Shown piece by piece: positions 11,697 to 23,277 of a stretch of 64,000 nt of DNA. Under the pieces are notes generated by a model. That model was given only the letters and a program-made list of their open reading frames with translations, was not told the DNA's origin and made no database searches. The stretch is taken from the NCBI RefSeq assembly GCF_028640845.1, contig NC_080539.1, positions 157,417,236 through 157,481,235 of the forward strand. Direction: 5' to 3'. Position 1 is the first letter of the stretch; every line of letters begins with the position of its first letter. The position numbers and the translations under genes were made by a program. The DNA is from Ahaetulla prasina. Its lineage: Eukaryota > Chordata > Lepidosauria > Squamata > Colubridae.

Positions 11697-11930
11697 ATAG
11701 TAATAGCACTTAGACTTATATACCACTTCATAATGGTATATCGCTTTACATCGCTCTCTCAGAGGTTTACAGAGTCAGCATATTACCCCCCACAATCTGG
11801 CTCCTCATTTTTACCAACCTCGGAAGGATGGAAGGTTGATTCAACCTTGAACTGGTCAGAATCGAACTGCTGGTAGTCAGCAGAGTTAGCTTGCAATACT
11901 GCATTCAAGCCACTGCACCACCAGGGCTCC
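11697..11930 (-). repeat. tRNA-derived SINE, nearly full length
   Basis: Reverse-strand copy with the tail 'agtctaagtgctattactatag' (reverse complement at 11697-11715), the 'gttgggggcaatatg' region, a B-box-like sequence near 11862 and the head 'ggagccctggtggtgcagtgg' at 11910-11930. Same family as 33921-34303 and 47023-47252. Confidence 0.85.
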
Positions 11931-12244
11931 CTAGTATACCTTATCCTGGTGGGAGTAGCAAGTAGAAGAATCCTTGTGCTCTCTATATAATAAAAATACA
12001 ATTGGCAGCGTATTTTCTATGGCCACACCAAAGTTATGGGATATTTTGCACTATAAAACAGACTGTTCTCCCTCTCCCAACCCCAGGGTTTCTATTTTTT
12101 TTTTTTTAAAAAAAGATCAACAATTTATGTTTGTATGGTCAATTCAGTTTTTTTTAAACTCAATTCTGTATGTACTGTTGGCATAAGAGTAATTTTTCTT
12201 CGTGTTGTAAACTGCCCTGAAACTTGCATTTTTAAGAGAAGGGT
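11931..12244. other. No recognised feature
   Basis: T and A tracts near 12093-12116; nothing else recognised. Confidence 0.45.
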
Positions 12245-12245
12245 A

Positions 12246-12283
12246 GACTCTGGGGGGCGGTGCTGATCTCCGTTTCAAAGCTG
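12246..12283 (-). repeat. Inverted 38-bp piece of the adjacent SINE
   Basis: 'Actctggggggcggtgct...ctccgtttcaaagc' is the reverse complement of the SINE segment at 12553-12588. It directly precedes the SINE's tRNA-like head, so the SINE begins with a short inverted copy of its own 3' part. Confidence 0.7.
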
Positions 12284-12640
12284 GTGGCTCAGGGACTAGG
12301 ACGTTGAGCTTGTCGATCGAAAGGTCGGCAGCTCAGCGGTTCGAATCCCTAGTGCTGCCGTTTAACGGGGTGAGCTCCCGTTACTTGTCCCAGCTTCTGC
12401 CAACCTAGCAGTTTCGAAAGCACGTAAAAATGCAAGTAGAAAAAATAGGGACCACCTTCGGTGGGAAGGTAACAGTGTTCCGTGCACCCTTGGCGTTGAG
12501 TCATGCCGGCCACATGACCACGGAGACGTCTTCGGACAGCGCTGGCTCTTCGGCTTTGAAACGGAGATGAGCACCACCCCCTAGAGTCGGCAACGACTAG
12601 CACGTATGTGCGAGGGGAACCTTTACCTTTACCTTAGGAA
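12284..12640 (+). repeat. tRNA-derived Sauria-like SINE, full length
   Basis: The tRNA-like head has an A-box-like 'tggctcagggac' and a B box 'ggttcgaatccc' near 12338-12349. The body contains 'gggaccaccttcggtggg' and 'gccggccacatgaccacgg'. The tail has 'agagtcggcaacgact', close to the 3' end of BovB LINEs, and ends in the CTTTACCTTTACC repeat. Known squamate Sauria SINEs have this layout and use BovB machinery. BovB is present in the window at 49445-49993. Confidence 0.85.
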
Positions 12641-14023
12641 GTCAATATCTGATTAAATAAGCAAGTATCATTTAACGTTGAGGCTTTTGCATTTAAATAG
12701 ATGATGCATCCTCTCTTAGCTGCCCCCTAGCTCTAGAAAAACCAATCCTGATTTAATCTGGTTCAGCCAGCACTTGGCTGACATTATGCTGGCAACGAAG
12801 AGAATGCATCAGTTGGTCTGCCTTGATTTAACAATAAGAGTTATATTCCAAAGTCTTTCTATAGCCTCTCCTTACCATAGTGACATTTGGCATCACAAAC
12901 AGCAGTAGGAGAGTCTACACTATGTGCCAGCAGATGAATAGACAATGTCAGTCTGCCATTAGCAGTTCAATCAAGCAATCAGTAAAGTGATCTTTAAAGA
13001 CAGCTGATGCTTTTTGCCAAGGTCTTATAATCTTAAGAAGCACTACGTGTTAAACAAATGGAATTATTTTTATGCACTTTTTTTTCTTTTTATTTAAACT
13101 CCTTCACCACCAGGAAAGGAATAAATTCGATTAATATGTTCCAATTGTCTATACTTATTTTAAAAAAGACCTAGGTCCAGCGCAAACCTAATCCTGTTAG
13201 AAAATTTGATCTGAAATCCTGATTTTTATATCACACTCCTCTTAGCTTCAAGCTAAGCTTATTTGCTGTGTGCTGTGTGAAACAGCCAACATAATCCAAG
13301 TTGTTTTATTGGATGAGATCAAACAATATTTTAGTCCGAAGAAACTCATCCAGATCTTGGTTACATTTAATTACACCATGGATAATACGAATTAATTCCA
13401 ATTAGCAAAAGATAAAAGTTGGTCGAAATGAGCCTTCAGTCGAACAATAAGAAAACATTGAATGAACAATTCAGTCAGTGGAACAATGGGTATATTTAAA
13501 GGTTTGAAGGAGATTAACCAATTTTTCTAGATATTACAGGTTCTTAGCTTGATTGATTGAGGCAAGGATGGTAAATCTGTGGTAAAATAGATCTTTCAGC
13601 ATCCCTTAACACTGGTTCTATCTTCAGCTGCCAGAAGTTCAGCAACATGGCTTAGGTTATTCTTTTGTTTTTGGAGAGATGACCAGTAGTAGTCATAATC
13701 AATAATTAGGTTCTTAAATATAGTACAAGAAATATGACAAAATAGATAGTATAAGGACTAGTTTTTATGGTTCTCAGCTCTTTCATCTTTGCTTTGAGCG
13801 TGGCATGTGAACCTGCCCCTTTCAAGGAGCATCTTTAGTAATCGGAAAAATACTAAACTAAGCAATGACTTGGTTCCTGATCCTATTATTGATTTTATAA
13901 CCCTTCCAGGTCTTTCAGAGATAACCTCTTTTGATGATCAGATATTAAGGGTTTTTCTTCACCATCCTATGTGTTCATTTGTCGCAACACTGATGTTCTA
14001 CAGAACTTTGTAGTTGTGCTTTG
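12641..14023. other. No recognised feature
   Basis: About 1.4 kb of AT-rich sequence with no recognisable repeat, RNA or coding segment. The 68-codon frame at 13807 shows no domain. Confidence 0.5.
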
Positions 14024-14039
14024 ATCTATGAGAATTCTT

Positions 14040-14699
14040 TATTTTTACTAAAGTTTATTTTTATTTATTTTTATTTTGTCACACAGTTTATATAAGCATG
14101 AGCATGAAATAACTATACAATATATAAGCATATATATAAGTATGAGTATGTAATAACTATATTAATTGGATGTAATGAAAGGAAACAATAGGATAGGAAT
14201 GGTAGGCACGCTTGTGCTCTTATGCACGCCCCTTACAGACCTCTTAGGAATGGGATGAGGTCAATGGTAGATAGTTTTTGGTTGAAGCTTTGGGGATTTT
14301 GGGAAGAGACCACAGAGTCCGGTAGTGTATTCCAAGCATTAACAACTCTGTTACTGAAGTCATATTTTCTGCAATCGAGTTTGGAGCGATTCACTTTAAG
14401 TTTGTATCTATTGTGTGCTCGTGTATTGTTGCAATTGAAGCTGAAGTAGTCTTTGACAGGAAGGACATTGTAATGGATGATTCTATGAGTTAAACTCAGG
14501 TCGTGTCGAAGGCGGCGTAGTTCTAAGTTTTCTAAACCCAGGATTTCAAGTCTGGTGGCATAAGGTATTTTGTTGTTTTCAGAGGAATGGAGAACTCTTC
14601 TTGTAAAATATTTCTGGACACGTTCAATTGTATTGATGTCAGAAATGTGGTGAGGGTTCCAAACAGTCGAGCTGTATTTAAGAATTGGTCTAGCAAATT
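14040..14699 (-). mobile_element. L2-like LINE 3' part with 16-bp target duplication
   Basis: The reverse strand encodes a decayed RT C-terminus (VWNPHHISDINTIERVQKYF, then LENLELRRLRHDLSLTHRI, NVLPVKDYFSFNCNNT, VVNAWNTLPDSVV) with stops and shifts. The 3' UTR and an AATAAATAAA-type tail follow. A perfect 16-bp duplication ATCTATGAGAATTCTT flanks it (14024-14039 and 14700-14715), which fixes both ends and shows target-primed insertion. The clade (L2, CR1 or Vingi-like) cannot be settled by eye. Confidence 0.85.
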
Positions 14700-14715
14700 A
14701 TCTATGAGAATTCTT

Positions 14716-15040
14716 GCCTACAGATTTCTGCTGCAACAATTCATAAGGTGGATGGACCTATCAGGATGATCCATCCCAAAGGGCTTAAGGGGGAATTTCT
14801 CAGCTGTTTAGAAGGGGTCTCCATCAGTATCCAGCCAATAAAGAACTGACAGAGGTGCTTGACAAAATTGCTCCTGAGAGGCCACTCCCCCCAAGAACCA
14901 ACACAGGGATTCTTTTTCATTAAGATCTCTGCAAGAAGCAGTGCTTGACGTCTGAGGTCATACTGGTGAAAAAGGAAGAAAAACCATAAATGACCAGGGC
15001 ATAGGTGTAAGGGCCTCACTCACACCCTTGTCTGCTTTGA
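14716..15040. other. No recognised feature
   Basis: No recognisable repeat or gene between the LINE and the MITE. Confidence 0.45.
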
Positions 15041-15048
15041 TGTTATAT

Positions 15049-15250
15049 CAAGGGTGAAATCCAGCAAGCTCTGACAGATTCTGGAAAACCGGTAGCGGAA
15101 ATTTTCAGCAGTTCGGACCACTGGCAAATACCACCTCTGGCTGGCCCCAGAGTGGGGAGGCAATGGAGATTTTGCAGTATCCTTCCCCTGCCATGCCCAC
15201 CAAGCCACGCCCACAGAACCATCAGTAAAAAAAATTGGATTTCACCACTG
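15049..15250 (-). mobile_element. CAGTGGTGGG hAT-type MITE, copy A3 (202 bp)
   Basis: In reverse orientation: ends CAAGGGTGAAATCC and GGATTTCACCACTG, flanked by TGTTATAT (15041-15048) and GGTTATAT (15251-15258), 7 of 8 matching. Interior shows 'gaaaaccggtagcggaa' and 'caagccacgcccacagaacc', as in the other copies. Confidence 0.8.
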
Positions 15251-15441
15251 GGTTATATCCTCTGAGGTCATCTGGGACCCCTGAGCATGGGAAACCTGAG
15301 GAAGTAGACAGACCAGTAAGTTAGATCTGTGCCTTTCCTGGATGGTTCACATGACCAGAGAGAAAATAGCTGTCTGGATATAGGAGGTAGTGAATGGATT
15401 CTTAAGACTGATGCTGGTCAATCAAGGCTTTCACATAAAGC

Positions 15442-15531
15442 TCTAGCTAGCTAGCTAGCTAGCTAGCTATCATCTAGCTAACTATCGTCTATCTATCATC
15501 TATCATCTCTCTCTCTTTCTATCTATCTATC

Positions 15532-15570
<39 letters not shown>

Positions 15571-15645
15571 ATCTACCATCTATCATCTATCAAGCTATCT
15601 ATCTATCATCTATCTAGCTATCATCTATCTATATCATCTAGACCA
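15442..15645. repeat. (CTAG)n/(CTAT)n tetranucleotide array, left of LINE
   Basis: CTAG repeats grade into CTAT repeats with ATC interruptions. The array ends where the LINE sequence begins and a similar array resumes beyond the LINE at 17996. Confidence 0.95.
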
Positions 15646-17995
15646 TTGCTACACTACACAACACTAAAAGATGCTTATCGGTCTTTACCATGCGCAGCTG
15701 TAGGACACTCTGATCATTGCATGATTCACCTTGTACCTGCTTACAGGCAAAGACTTAAAACCATAAAACCAATAATTAAATCAGTGAAGACCTGGACAGA
15801 GGAGGCAAAATTAAAGCTGCAGGCATGTTTTGACTGCACTGATTGGAATATTTTTGAAGATACCTCTGCAGATCCGGATGAACTCACAGATACTGTAACA
15901 TCATATGTCAGCTTCTGTGAAGACCTATGTGTACCTACAAGGAACTTGCGAATACACAGTAACAACAAACCTTGGTTCACACCTAAACTTAAGCAGCTAC
16001 GACATTCCAAAGAGGAAGCCTACAGAAAAGGTGATAAAATGCTGTACAATCAGGCCAGAAATGCACTAACAAGGGAGATCAGAGCAGCAAAAAGAAGCTA
16101 CTCTGAAAAGCTAAAGAATCAGTTTTCAGCAAATGAACCAGCAAACATGTGGAAAACTCTTAAAAATATCACCGGCTATGGCAAACCTCCTTCCCAGGCT
16201 GAAGGTAATCAACAACTGGCAGATGACCTGAATGAGTTTTACTGCAGGTTTGAAAGGAAACTACAGCCACCTATCTCCACAACCCCATCTCAGACACACC
16301 AACAACAGCCAAGCCTCCTACAACTGACCCCATTTCATTGGGTTCACAACCCCTAGTGATCACAGAAAAGGAAGTGCAGGACCTATTTCACAGACAAAAG
16401 CCAGGAAAAGCTCCAGGCCCAGACAAGATAACTCCTTCTTGCTTAAAAGTCTGTGCTGACCAATTGGCCCCATCTTCACCCATATTTTCAATAAATCACT
16501 AGAGATGTGCTATGTTCCTTCTTGCTTCAAACGCTCTACCATCATCCCAGTGCCGAAGAAGCCCACCATCAAGGAACTGAATGACTACAGACCAGTTGCT
16601 TTAACATCTGTAGTCATGAAAACCTTTGAAAGGCTAGTGCTTTCCTACCTGAAAACCATCACGGATCCGCTGTTAGACCCCTTGCAATTTGCATACCGAG
16701 CAAATAGATCAACAGATGATGCTGTTAATATGGCTCTGCACTACATCCTACAACATCTTGAGTCTCCAAAGACCTATGCAAGGGTCCTTTTTGTAGACTT
16801 TAGTTCAGCATTCAATACCATCATTCCAGACATTCTTCTAACTAAGTTAAACCAGCTACAGGTACCGGAACAGACTTGTAAGTGGATCACAAGCTTCCTA
16901 ACAAACAGGAAGCAGCAGGTGAAGCTAAGCAAGATCACATCAAATACCTGTACAATTAGCACAGGGCCCCCCCAAGGCTGTGTGCTCTCCCCACTTCTCT
17001 TCTCTCTGTATACCAATGACTGAATCTCCAACGATCCATCTGTTAAGCTACTGAAGTTCGCAGATGACACAACAGTGATCGGTCTCATTCGAGACAATGA
17101 CGAATCTACATATAGACGAGAGGTCGAACGACTAGCCTTGTGGTGCAACCAAAACAATCTGGAACTGAACACACTCAAAACCGTAGAAATGGTGGTAGAC
17201 TTTAGGAGAAACCCTTCCATACTTCCACCTCTCACAATACTTGACAACACAGTATCAACAGTAGAAACCTTCAAATTTCTAGGTTCTATCATATCGCAAG
17301 ATCTCAAATGGACAGCTAACATCAAAAACATCATTAAAAAAGGACAACAAAGAATGTTCTTTCTGCACCAACTCAGTAAGCTCAAACTGCCCAAGGAGCT
17401 GCTGATTCAGTTCTACAGAGGAATTATTGAGTCTGTCATTTGCACCTCTATAACTGTCTGGTTCGGTTCTGCAACCCAACAAGAAAAACACAGACTTCAG
17501 AGGATAATTAGAACTGCAGAAAAAATAATTGCTACCAACCTGCCTTCCATTGAGGACCTGTATACTGCACGAATCAAGAAGAGGGCCGTGAAAATATTTA
17601 CAAACCCCTCGCATCCTGGACATAAACTGTTTCAACTCCTACCCTCAAAACGACGCTATAGAGCACTGCACACCAGAACAACTAGACACAAGAACAGTTT
17701 TTTCCCGAAGGCCATCACTCTGCTAAACAAATAATTCCATCAACACTGTCAGACTAAATCTGCACTACTATTAATCTTCTCATCATTCCCATAACCAATC
17801 TCTTTCCACTTATGACTGTATGACTGTAACTTTGTTGCTGGTAATCGTTATGATTTATATTGATCTATTGACCATCATTTGTGTTGTAAATGTTGTACCT
17901 TGATGAACGTATCTTTTCTTTTATGTACACTGAGAGCATATGCACCAAGACAAATTCCTTGTGTGTCCAATCACACTTAGCCAATAAATTCTATT
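15646..17995 (+). mobile_element. L2/L3-type (CR1-superfamily) LINE, 5'-truncated, near-intact RT
   Basis: The first frame (15646-16356) begins in the APE-type endonuclease end, with the GHSDH motif, followed by the linker NKPWFTPKLKQLRHSKEEAY. After a frameshifted stretch (about 16335-16500, which contains KAPGPDKITP in another frame) the RT continues at 16505-17734. It shows [59 protein letters not shown], then the catalytic LKFADDTTVIG (about 17052), and FLGSII. A single TGA at 17021-17023 separates GPPQG from FADD. The C-terminus ends SFFPKAITLLNK. The 3' UTR carries 'caccaagacaaattccttg' and ends AATAAATTCTATTCTAATTC. This matches the snake CR1/L3 LINE known for pentanucleotide tails. 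The copy is not functional as it stands, owing to truncation, a nonsense codon and shifts. Confidence 0.85.
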
Positions 17996-18055
17996 CTAAT
18001 TCTAATCTCTCTTTCTATCATCTATCTAACTATCATCTATCTATCATCTATCATC

Positions 18056-18113
<58 letters not shown>

Positions 18114-18223
18114 ATCTATCATCTCTTTATCTATCTATCTATTTTTCTATCTATCTATCATCATCTCTATCTATCTCTATCTATCTTCTATCTATTTATC
18201 ATCTATCTATCTATCATCTATCA

Positions 18224-18315
<92 letters not shown>

Positions 18316-18345
18316 ATCTATCTATCTATCATCTATGTATTTTGA
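17996..18345. repeat. (TCTA)n with (GTCT)n microsatellite complex, right of LINE
   Basis: Long TATC/ATCT arrays with an internal GTCT block near 18227-18258. The open frame read through it (Ser/Leu/Ile/Tyr repeats) is a repeat artefact. Confidence 0.95.
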
Positions 18346-19887
18346 GTATAGCATATCATGAACTAGCAACATCAGTATATTAACATATATGTATTATATG
18401 CTAATACATTTTATAGTTTTTTAATAAAAGTCTTAAACCAACCAGATGCAGCGTTCTCTGCCAGTATTAAAGATAGTACCAATCAGTTCTCGTACATTTC
18501 AGTTAGTGTGTACCACAAGTAAACCCAAGCTGGGATCTAATCTAGATACCATATTGCAAGCCAAAAGAAGGCTGCTTGCGTCCCACAAATTAAGAGGCCT
18601 ACACCATGTACTGATACACACTGGAACCAGTATTTCTTTAATATCAATAACATTATTTTGGCATTGATTCAATTTAGAAACCAATAATCTATAAGATTCT
18701 CCTGCCTATTCCCAAACGATATCAATATTCTACCCTTTCTGAACATTTCTGATGTTGCACAAATGTACAAAAAAGATGAAGTTTGATTCACAAGGATGTG
18801 ATGCTCCTTTTTACAAAAGTCTTCAATCTTGCGGACACTTTTGAAATTAAACATTGTAAAGGAAATATATATTCTAAGGCTAATGATGGAGTGCAGAGAA
18901 GAACCTTCCAAAGAGAGTTTAATAGGGAATACAGCAAAGTTTTAACTTCCCATTGGCTGCCGATAGCTTCTTGTCATCCTTTCTGTTGCTTCGGCCTGGT
19001 TTTGAGATGGGAAATAAGCTTTTTTTGACATGAAGAAGAAAGCAAACATAGACTTTTACTGGAAGATTCAGCAGAGTCGCCTTCCATTTACCAATCAACC
19101 ATTCCAAAGTTTTCTCATTTTGCATTTTTCATATCTGTACCATAATTTCCTTTGTAGTTCTACAAAGCACTCATATAAATCCCTCCTGCCTTAAATTAAT
19201 GGAAGTTTGAATTCCTCTGTTTGGGCTGGATCATTGGTAAAGTTTATTTTGAAAGAAAATGTGTGTGTGGGGGGGGGGGAATAGGGTGGGAGGAAGCCTG
19301 ATTGTGCAGCACTTCTGATTAGATCTGTAAGAGGTGCTTTGGAGCACATAGGAATGTGAACATTGTCCATATCTGTGACACCTTAAAGCAGCTGTTATTT
19401 TACTGGGATCACAGACTTTAAGGTTTTGCGGACAGATATTACATTTGCAGTCTCACATGCTCTTTTGGAGATCTTAATCCCAAAACATTAAAAACGTAAT
19501 CTCTACCAGTTCAAAACTAATTTGGGCTCTTATGTGATCCCAGGATGTCAGCTGATATATTTGTAATTGGTCCATTTCTTCATTATTATAGGAACTTACA
19601 GTGCCTCGCAGATTTTGGATTTCAGGTCTCTTTACTGGAAAGGTGGCTTGAAGCCTTCCCAGTTTTCCTTCAAAAGTACTACGAGGATACTTTTTATGTA
19701 CAACCAGAGCATTGTTTGCACTATGAAGTAAGGATCGGGAGGATTGGGCTACAAACAATTTCTTTCTCTTTAGCATGGAACTCAGCAGATGGAATTTTTA
19801 TTCCTTTGGGATTTAATGCAGGTCAAATTAGGAAATTACAGTCTTTCTTCTCAATATTTTAGCAATCGCAGTTTGTCTTTAAACTGC
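18346..19887. other. No recognised feature
   Basis: About 1.5 kb without a recognisable repeat or coding segment; a G run near 19269-19278. Frames of 60-105 codons on either strand show no domain. Confidence 0.5.
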
Positions 19888-19895
19888 CTTTGAGG

Positions 19896-20256
19896 CAGTG
19901 GTGAAATCCAATTTTTTTTTACTACTGGTTCTGTGGGTGTGGCTTGGTGGGCGTGGTGTGGGCTTGGAGGGTATGGCTTGGTGGGTGTGGCAGGGGAAGG
20001 ATACTGCAAAATTTCCATTCCCACCTCATTCCAAGGGAAGGATATTGCAAAATCTCCATCCCCTCCCTACTCCGGGAGAAGGATACTGCAAAATCTCCAT
20101 TCCCTCCCTACTCCTGGGTGAAGGATATTGCAAAATCCCCATTCCCACCCCACTCTGGGGCCAGCCTGAGGTGGTATTTGCCGGTTCTCCGAACTACTCA
20201 AAATTTCTGCTACCGGTTCTCCAGAACCTGTCAGAACCTGCTGGATTTCACTCCTG
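19896..20256 (+). mobile_element. CAGTGGTGGG hAT-type MITE, copy A4 (361 bp) with internal tandem units
   Basis: The ends are CAGTGGTGAAATCC and GGATTTCACTCCTG, with a perfect 8-bp duplication CTTTGAGG (19888-19895 and 20257-20264). The interior holds four direct repeats of about 41-42 bp, each beginning GAAGGATAYTGCAAAAT, at 19996, 20037, 20078 and 20120. Confidence 0.88.
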
Positions 20257-20264
20257 CTTTGAGG

Positions 20265-22161
20265 AATGGAAATACCCTCAAAATGCAAGTATTTAATAGT
20301 GTGCCCTCCACAGTGCTGCCATTGCTTTTTCTGCCTTTAAAATGAAAGAAGGACTAATATGCAAATAATGCTCCTGTGGTCATGTTTTCCAGATGTATAC
20401 ATTTCCATATGTCTACATTAAATCGACATCCAAGATTTCTGGTTGATCTTGTTCTTAGCTGTTCTGGTCAATCTGTAGTTTAGCAAATTAATGCCACATT
20501 TCATCTTCCAGTGCAGTTTGAAACAGCTGCCTTATTAACATCTTATACCTTACAACAGTCTTCTTTCTCACCAAACAGCTGGATGTGTCTGTCATTTTTC
20601 TGAAAGGATCGGGTCGCCGCACACACCCTGCTGAATCTCACAACATTCAGAAGAACCTTCTGTGATTGGCAAGAAGTGACCCTGGACTGGGGAAGAGAGA
20701 GAAGACACCAGGACTAGACATAAACTTCTTGTCATGTCATATCAAAATCATCCATTGGGAAGAGAAAAGGAGACAACTCCAGTGCCAGACTCAGTCTTAT
20801 GGGTTCTCGGTTGGAGAAAAGACCACACTCTTTGCATGCCCTTTCTCGCCACTTCATGCTGGGCTTCATTGCAGCTGACAGATTTACACAGGAAACCTGG
20901 CTCAGTAAGGCTGCCAGAGTTGGTAGCAAACAAGGAATATGAGGGAATTAACTTCTGGCCTGCTGACAGTAGTTAAATCTGCCAAAAACAACTCAAAGCT
21001 GGGTAATTTGGTTCCTTTTCTTTTGTTGATACCATGCCAGGCCACAAGACTGGATTAAGTGGCTAAATTCTGCATGGAGAACTCTCACCTCCTTGTGCTC
21101 AAATCCCATTGTCTTCCTAAAATGACAGTAGCTAGTTATGCCAATCTTTAACATCTCACTGGCTGTATGCCAGAGAACCTATCAGCTTTGAGGCTCTGAA
21201 AAGAAGGACTTTATTCAAGAACCCGCTAGAAGCAATGGGGAAGGGAAAAAGTCTGGGAATAAGGAGCCGTCTTTAAAAGATTATTTAATTATAACATTTA
21301 ATTCTGATCACTCCGTAACCTTCTGTCCCAGATTTCTTGAGATAAACGCTGTTGTCTTCCAATTAAAATTAGTTTTATTCAAACTCAAGAAAACTTGCTC
21401 TTATGTTTCATAACTCTGAGGAATTCTTTTCCCACTGCTTTCTGTTCTGCCTATTTCTTCCATTGTCACTACTGTACAAAATTCTTGTACGTTGCAGGAG
21501 AACAGAAAGTGCTTTCTTTGGCATCCACTCAATGCCATGATAGTCCTGAGTTTCAGCCTCCTTGTTACTGAGAAGAAAATGACCCAGTACTTTGGAATTG
21601 TTCTAATATTCATGTCTGGGCATCCCATGAATCATGTGAATGGCATATAGGGCACGTGGGCGTGCTTGAAATGTGGTGAGGTGGTGGTTTGTTCTTGTTG
21701 CATTGCAATGCACATGATCCTTCCTTCAAGTGGGATATGAGTGTCCCTTGTTGTCCTTGCCTGATTCTTATTTTGTTAGAAATACTTTCTCACCTGTTTT
21801 GATGAATACGTTGTTTTATAAAGTTATTTCAAAATGGGGGGGGGAACCCCCATCATATCCATCTGGACTCAGCAGTTTCAAATCACTAGTCAGATTTTGC
21901 TAACTCCAAGGGCCCAAGGATGTTGAAAAAAATGTGTGGCAAAGTTGTAGCCTTCACCTATTTGCTCTCCGTTTGTGGTTTATTACCATGCCTTTCTTTG
22001 GAAAGGAGATGGTCCCGGTCTGCTTTCCAAAAATGTTAGTGGGATGGAGAAAAATATAGCCGTAAGCCCATGACAAGCATTCCCTGATGGAACCAGGTTT
22101 TCAAGAAGGGATGGAGGTGCAAATGAATGGCATTCCATGTGTCTAGATAAAATTTCACTTC
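20265..22161. other. No recognised feature
   Basis: About 1.9 kb with no recognisable repeat, RNA gene or protein; a G tract near 21836-21845. Confidence 0.5.
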
Positions 22162-22169
22162 CTGTAAGT

Positions 22170-22303
22170 CACGGGTGTCAAACTTGCCATGCCACGTGGC
22201 CATCAGGTGATGTTTTGTGACTTTTTCCCCATTCACGGAGCTGGGGTGGGCATGGCCTGCATGCGACGCATCCAGACTGCAGGCTGCCAGTTTGACACCC
22301 CTG
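22170..22303. mobile_element. CAGGGGTGTCAAACT hAT-type MITE (134 bp)
   Basis: The left end CACGGGTGTCAAACTTG and right end CAGTTTGACACCCCTG are inverted. The 8-bp flanks CTGTAAGT (22162-22169) and CTATAGGT (22304-22311) match at 6 of 8. Same family as 54925-55274. Confidence 0.7.
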
Positions 22304-22507
22304 CTATAGGTGATCAAAGTCACAACACTGGCTTGTTGATTGATGGTCTCTGTGGAATGCAGTTGTTGTTGTTTTTATTAGCCCAGGTTTATCTAACAGC
22401 TGCAATCCCAAACACAGAGAGAGTTTGCTATCAGTGAGCTACATTCTCTAGGTGATCTACAATTTAGATTACCAGGATGATCCAGAAACTACAGGAAACC
22501 CAAACTA

Positions 22508-23185
22508 TGAAAGAACAAAGAATGTTCTTTCTGCGCCAACTCAGAAAGCTCAAACTGCCCAAGGAGCTGCTGATCCAGTTCTACAGAGGAATTATTGAGT
22601 CTGTCATCTGCACCTCTATAACTGTCTGGTTTGGTTCTGCAACCCAACAAGAAAGACACAGACTTCAGAGGATAATTAAAACTGCAGAAAAAACAATTGC
22701 TACCAACCTGCCTCCCATTGAGGACCTGTATACTGCACGAAACAAGAAGAGGGCCGTGAAAATATTTACAGATCCCTCACATCCAGGACATAAACTTTTC
22801 AATTCCTACCCTCAAAACAACACTACAGAGCACTGCACACCAGAACAACTAGACACAAGAACAGTTTTTTCCTCGAATGCCATCACTCTGCTAAACAAAT
22901 AATTCCCTCAACATTGTCAAACTATTTACTAAATCTGCACTATTAATTTCATCATTCCCATCACCAATCTCCTTCCACTTATGATCTAACTTTGTTGCTT
23001 GTATCCTTACGATTTATACTGATATTGTTTCCTGATTGCTTATTTGTAGCCTATGACTATCATTAAGTGTTGTAAATGTTGTACCTTGATGAACGTATCT
23101 TTTCTTTTATGTACACTGAGAGCATATGCACCAAGACAAATTCCTTGTGTGTCCAATCACACTTGGCCAATAAAAAAATCTGTTC
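22508..23185 (+). mobile_element. L2/L3-type LINE 3' end (second copy)
   Basis: The frame 22477-22902 matches the RT C-terminus of the LINE at 15646-17995, from RMFFLRQLRKLKLPKELL to the end AITLLNK, after an unrelated start. The same 3' UTR follows. One short deletion shifts the frame near GHKLF. It ends GGCCAATAAAA and passes straight into a pentanucleotide array. Confidence 0.88.
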
Positions 23186-23277
23186 TATTCTATCCTATTC
23201 TATTCTATTCTATCCTATCTATCCTGATCCTATCCTATCCTATCCTATCCTATCCTATCCTATCCTATCCTATTCTG
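23186..23277. repeat. (TTCTA)n to (TCCTA)n pentanucleotide array seeded at LINE tail
   Basis: TTCTA units next to the LINE grade into TCCTA units further away. The open frames over it are repeat artefacts. Confidence 0.92.

Noticed and set aside
12338..12349. A tRNA B box suggesting a tRNA gene
   Set aside because: It sits in a SINE with a long non-tRNA body and BovB-like tail, and no full cloverleaf or anticodon arm is evident.
17890..18345. A 151-codon frame rich in Ser, Leu, Ile and Tyr
   Set aside because: It is a translation of the TCTA/GTCT microsatellite and the LINE 3' UTR before it.
15442..18345. A possible CRISPR-like or satellite array
   Set aside because: These are simple tetranucleotide microsatellites without spacers, in a vertebrate genome.
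20666..20976. Several overlapping 60-80-codon frames that might be an exon
   Set aside because: Open frames occur on both strands in this stretch, and I see no conserved protein motif or clear splice-site pair.
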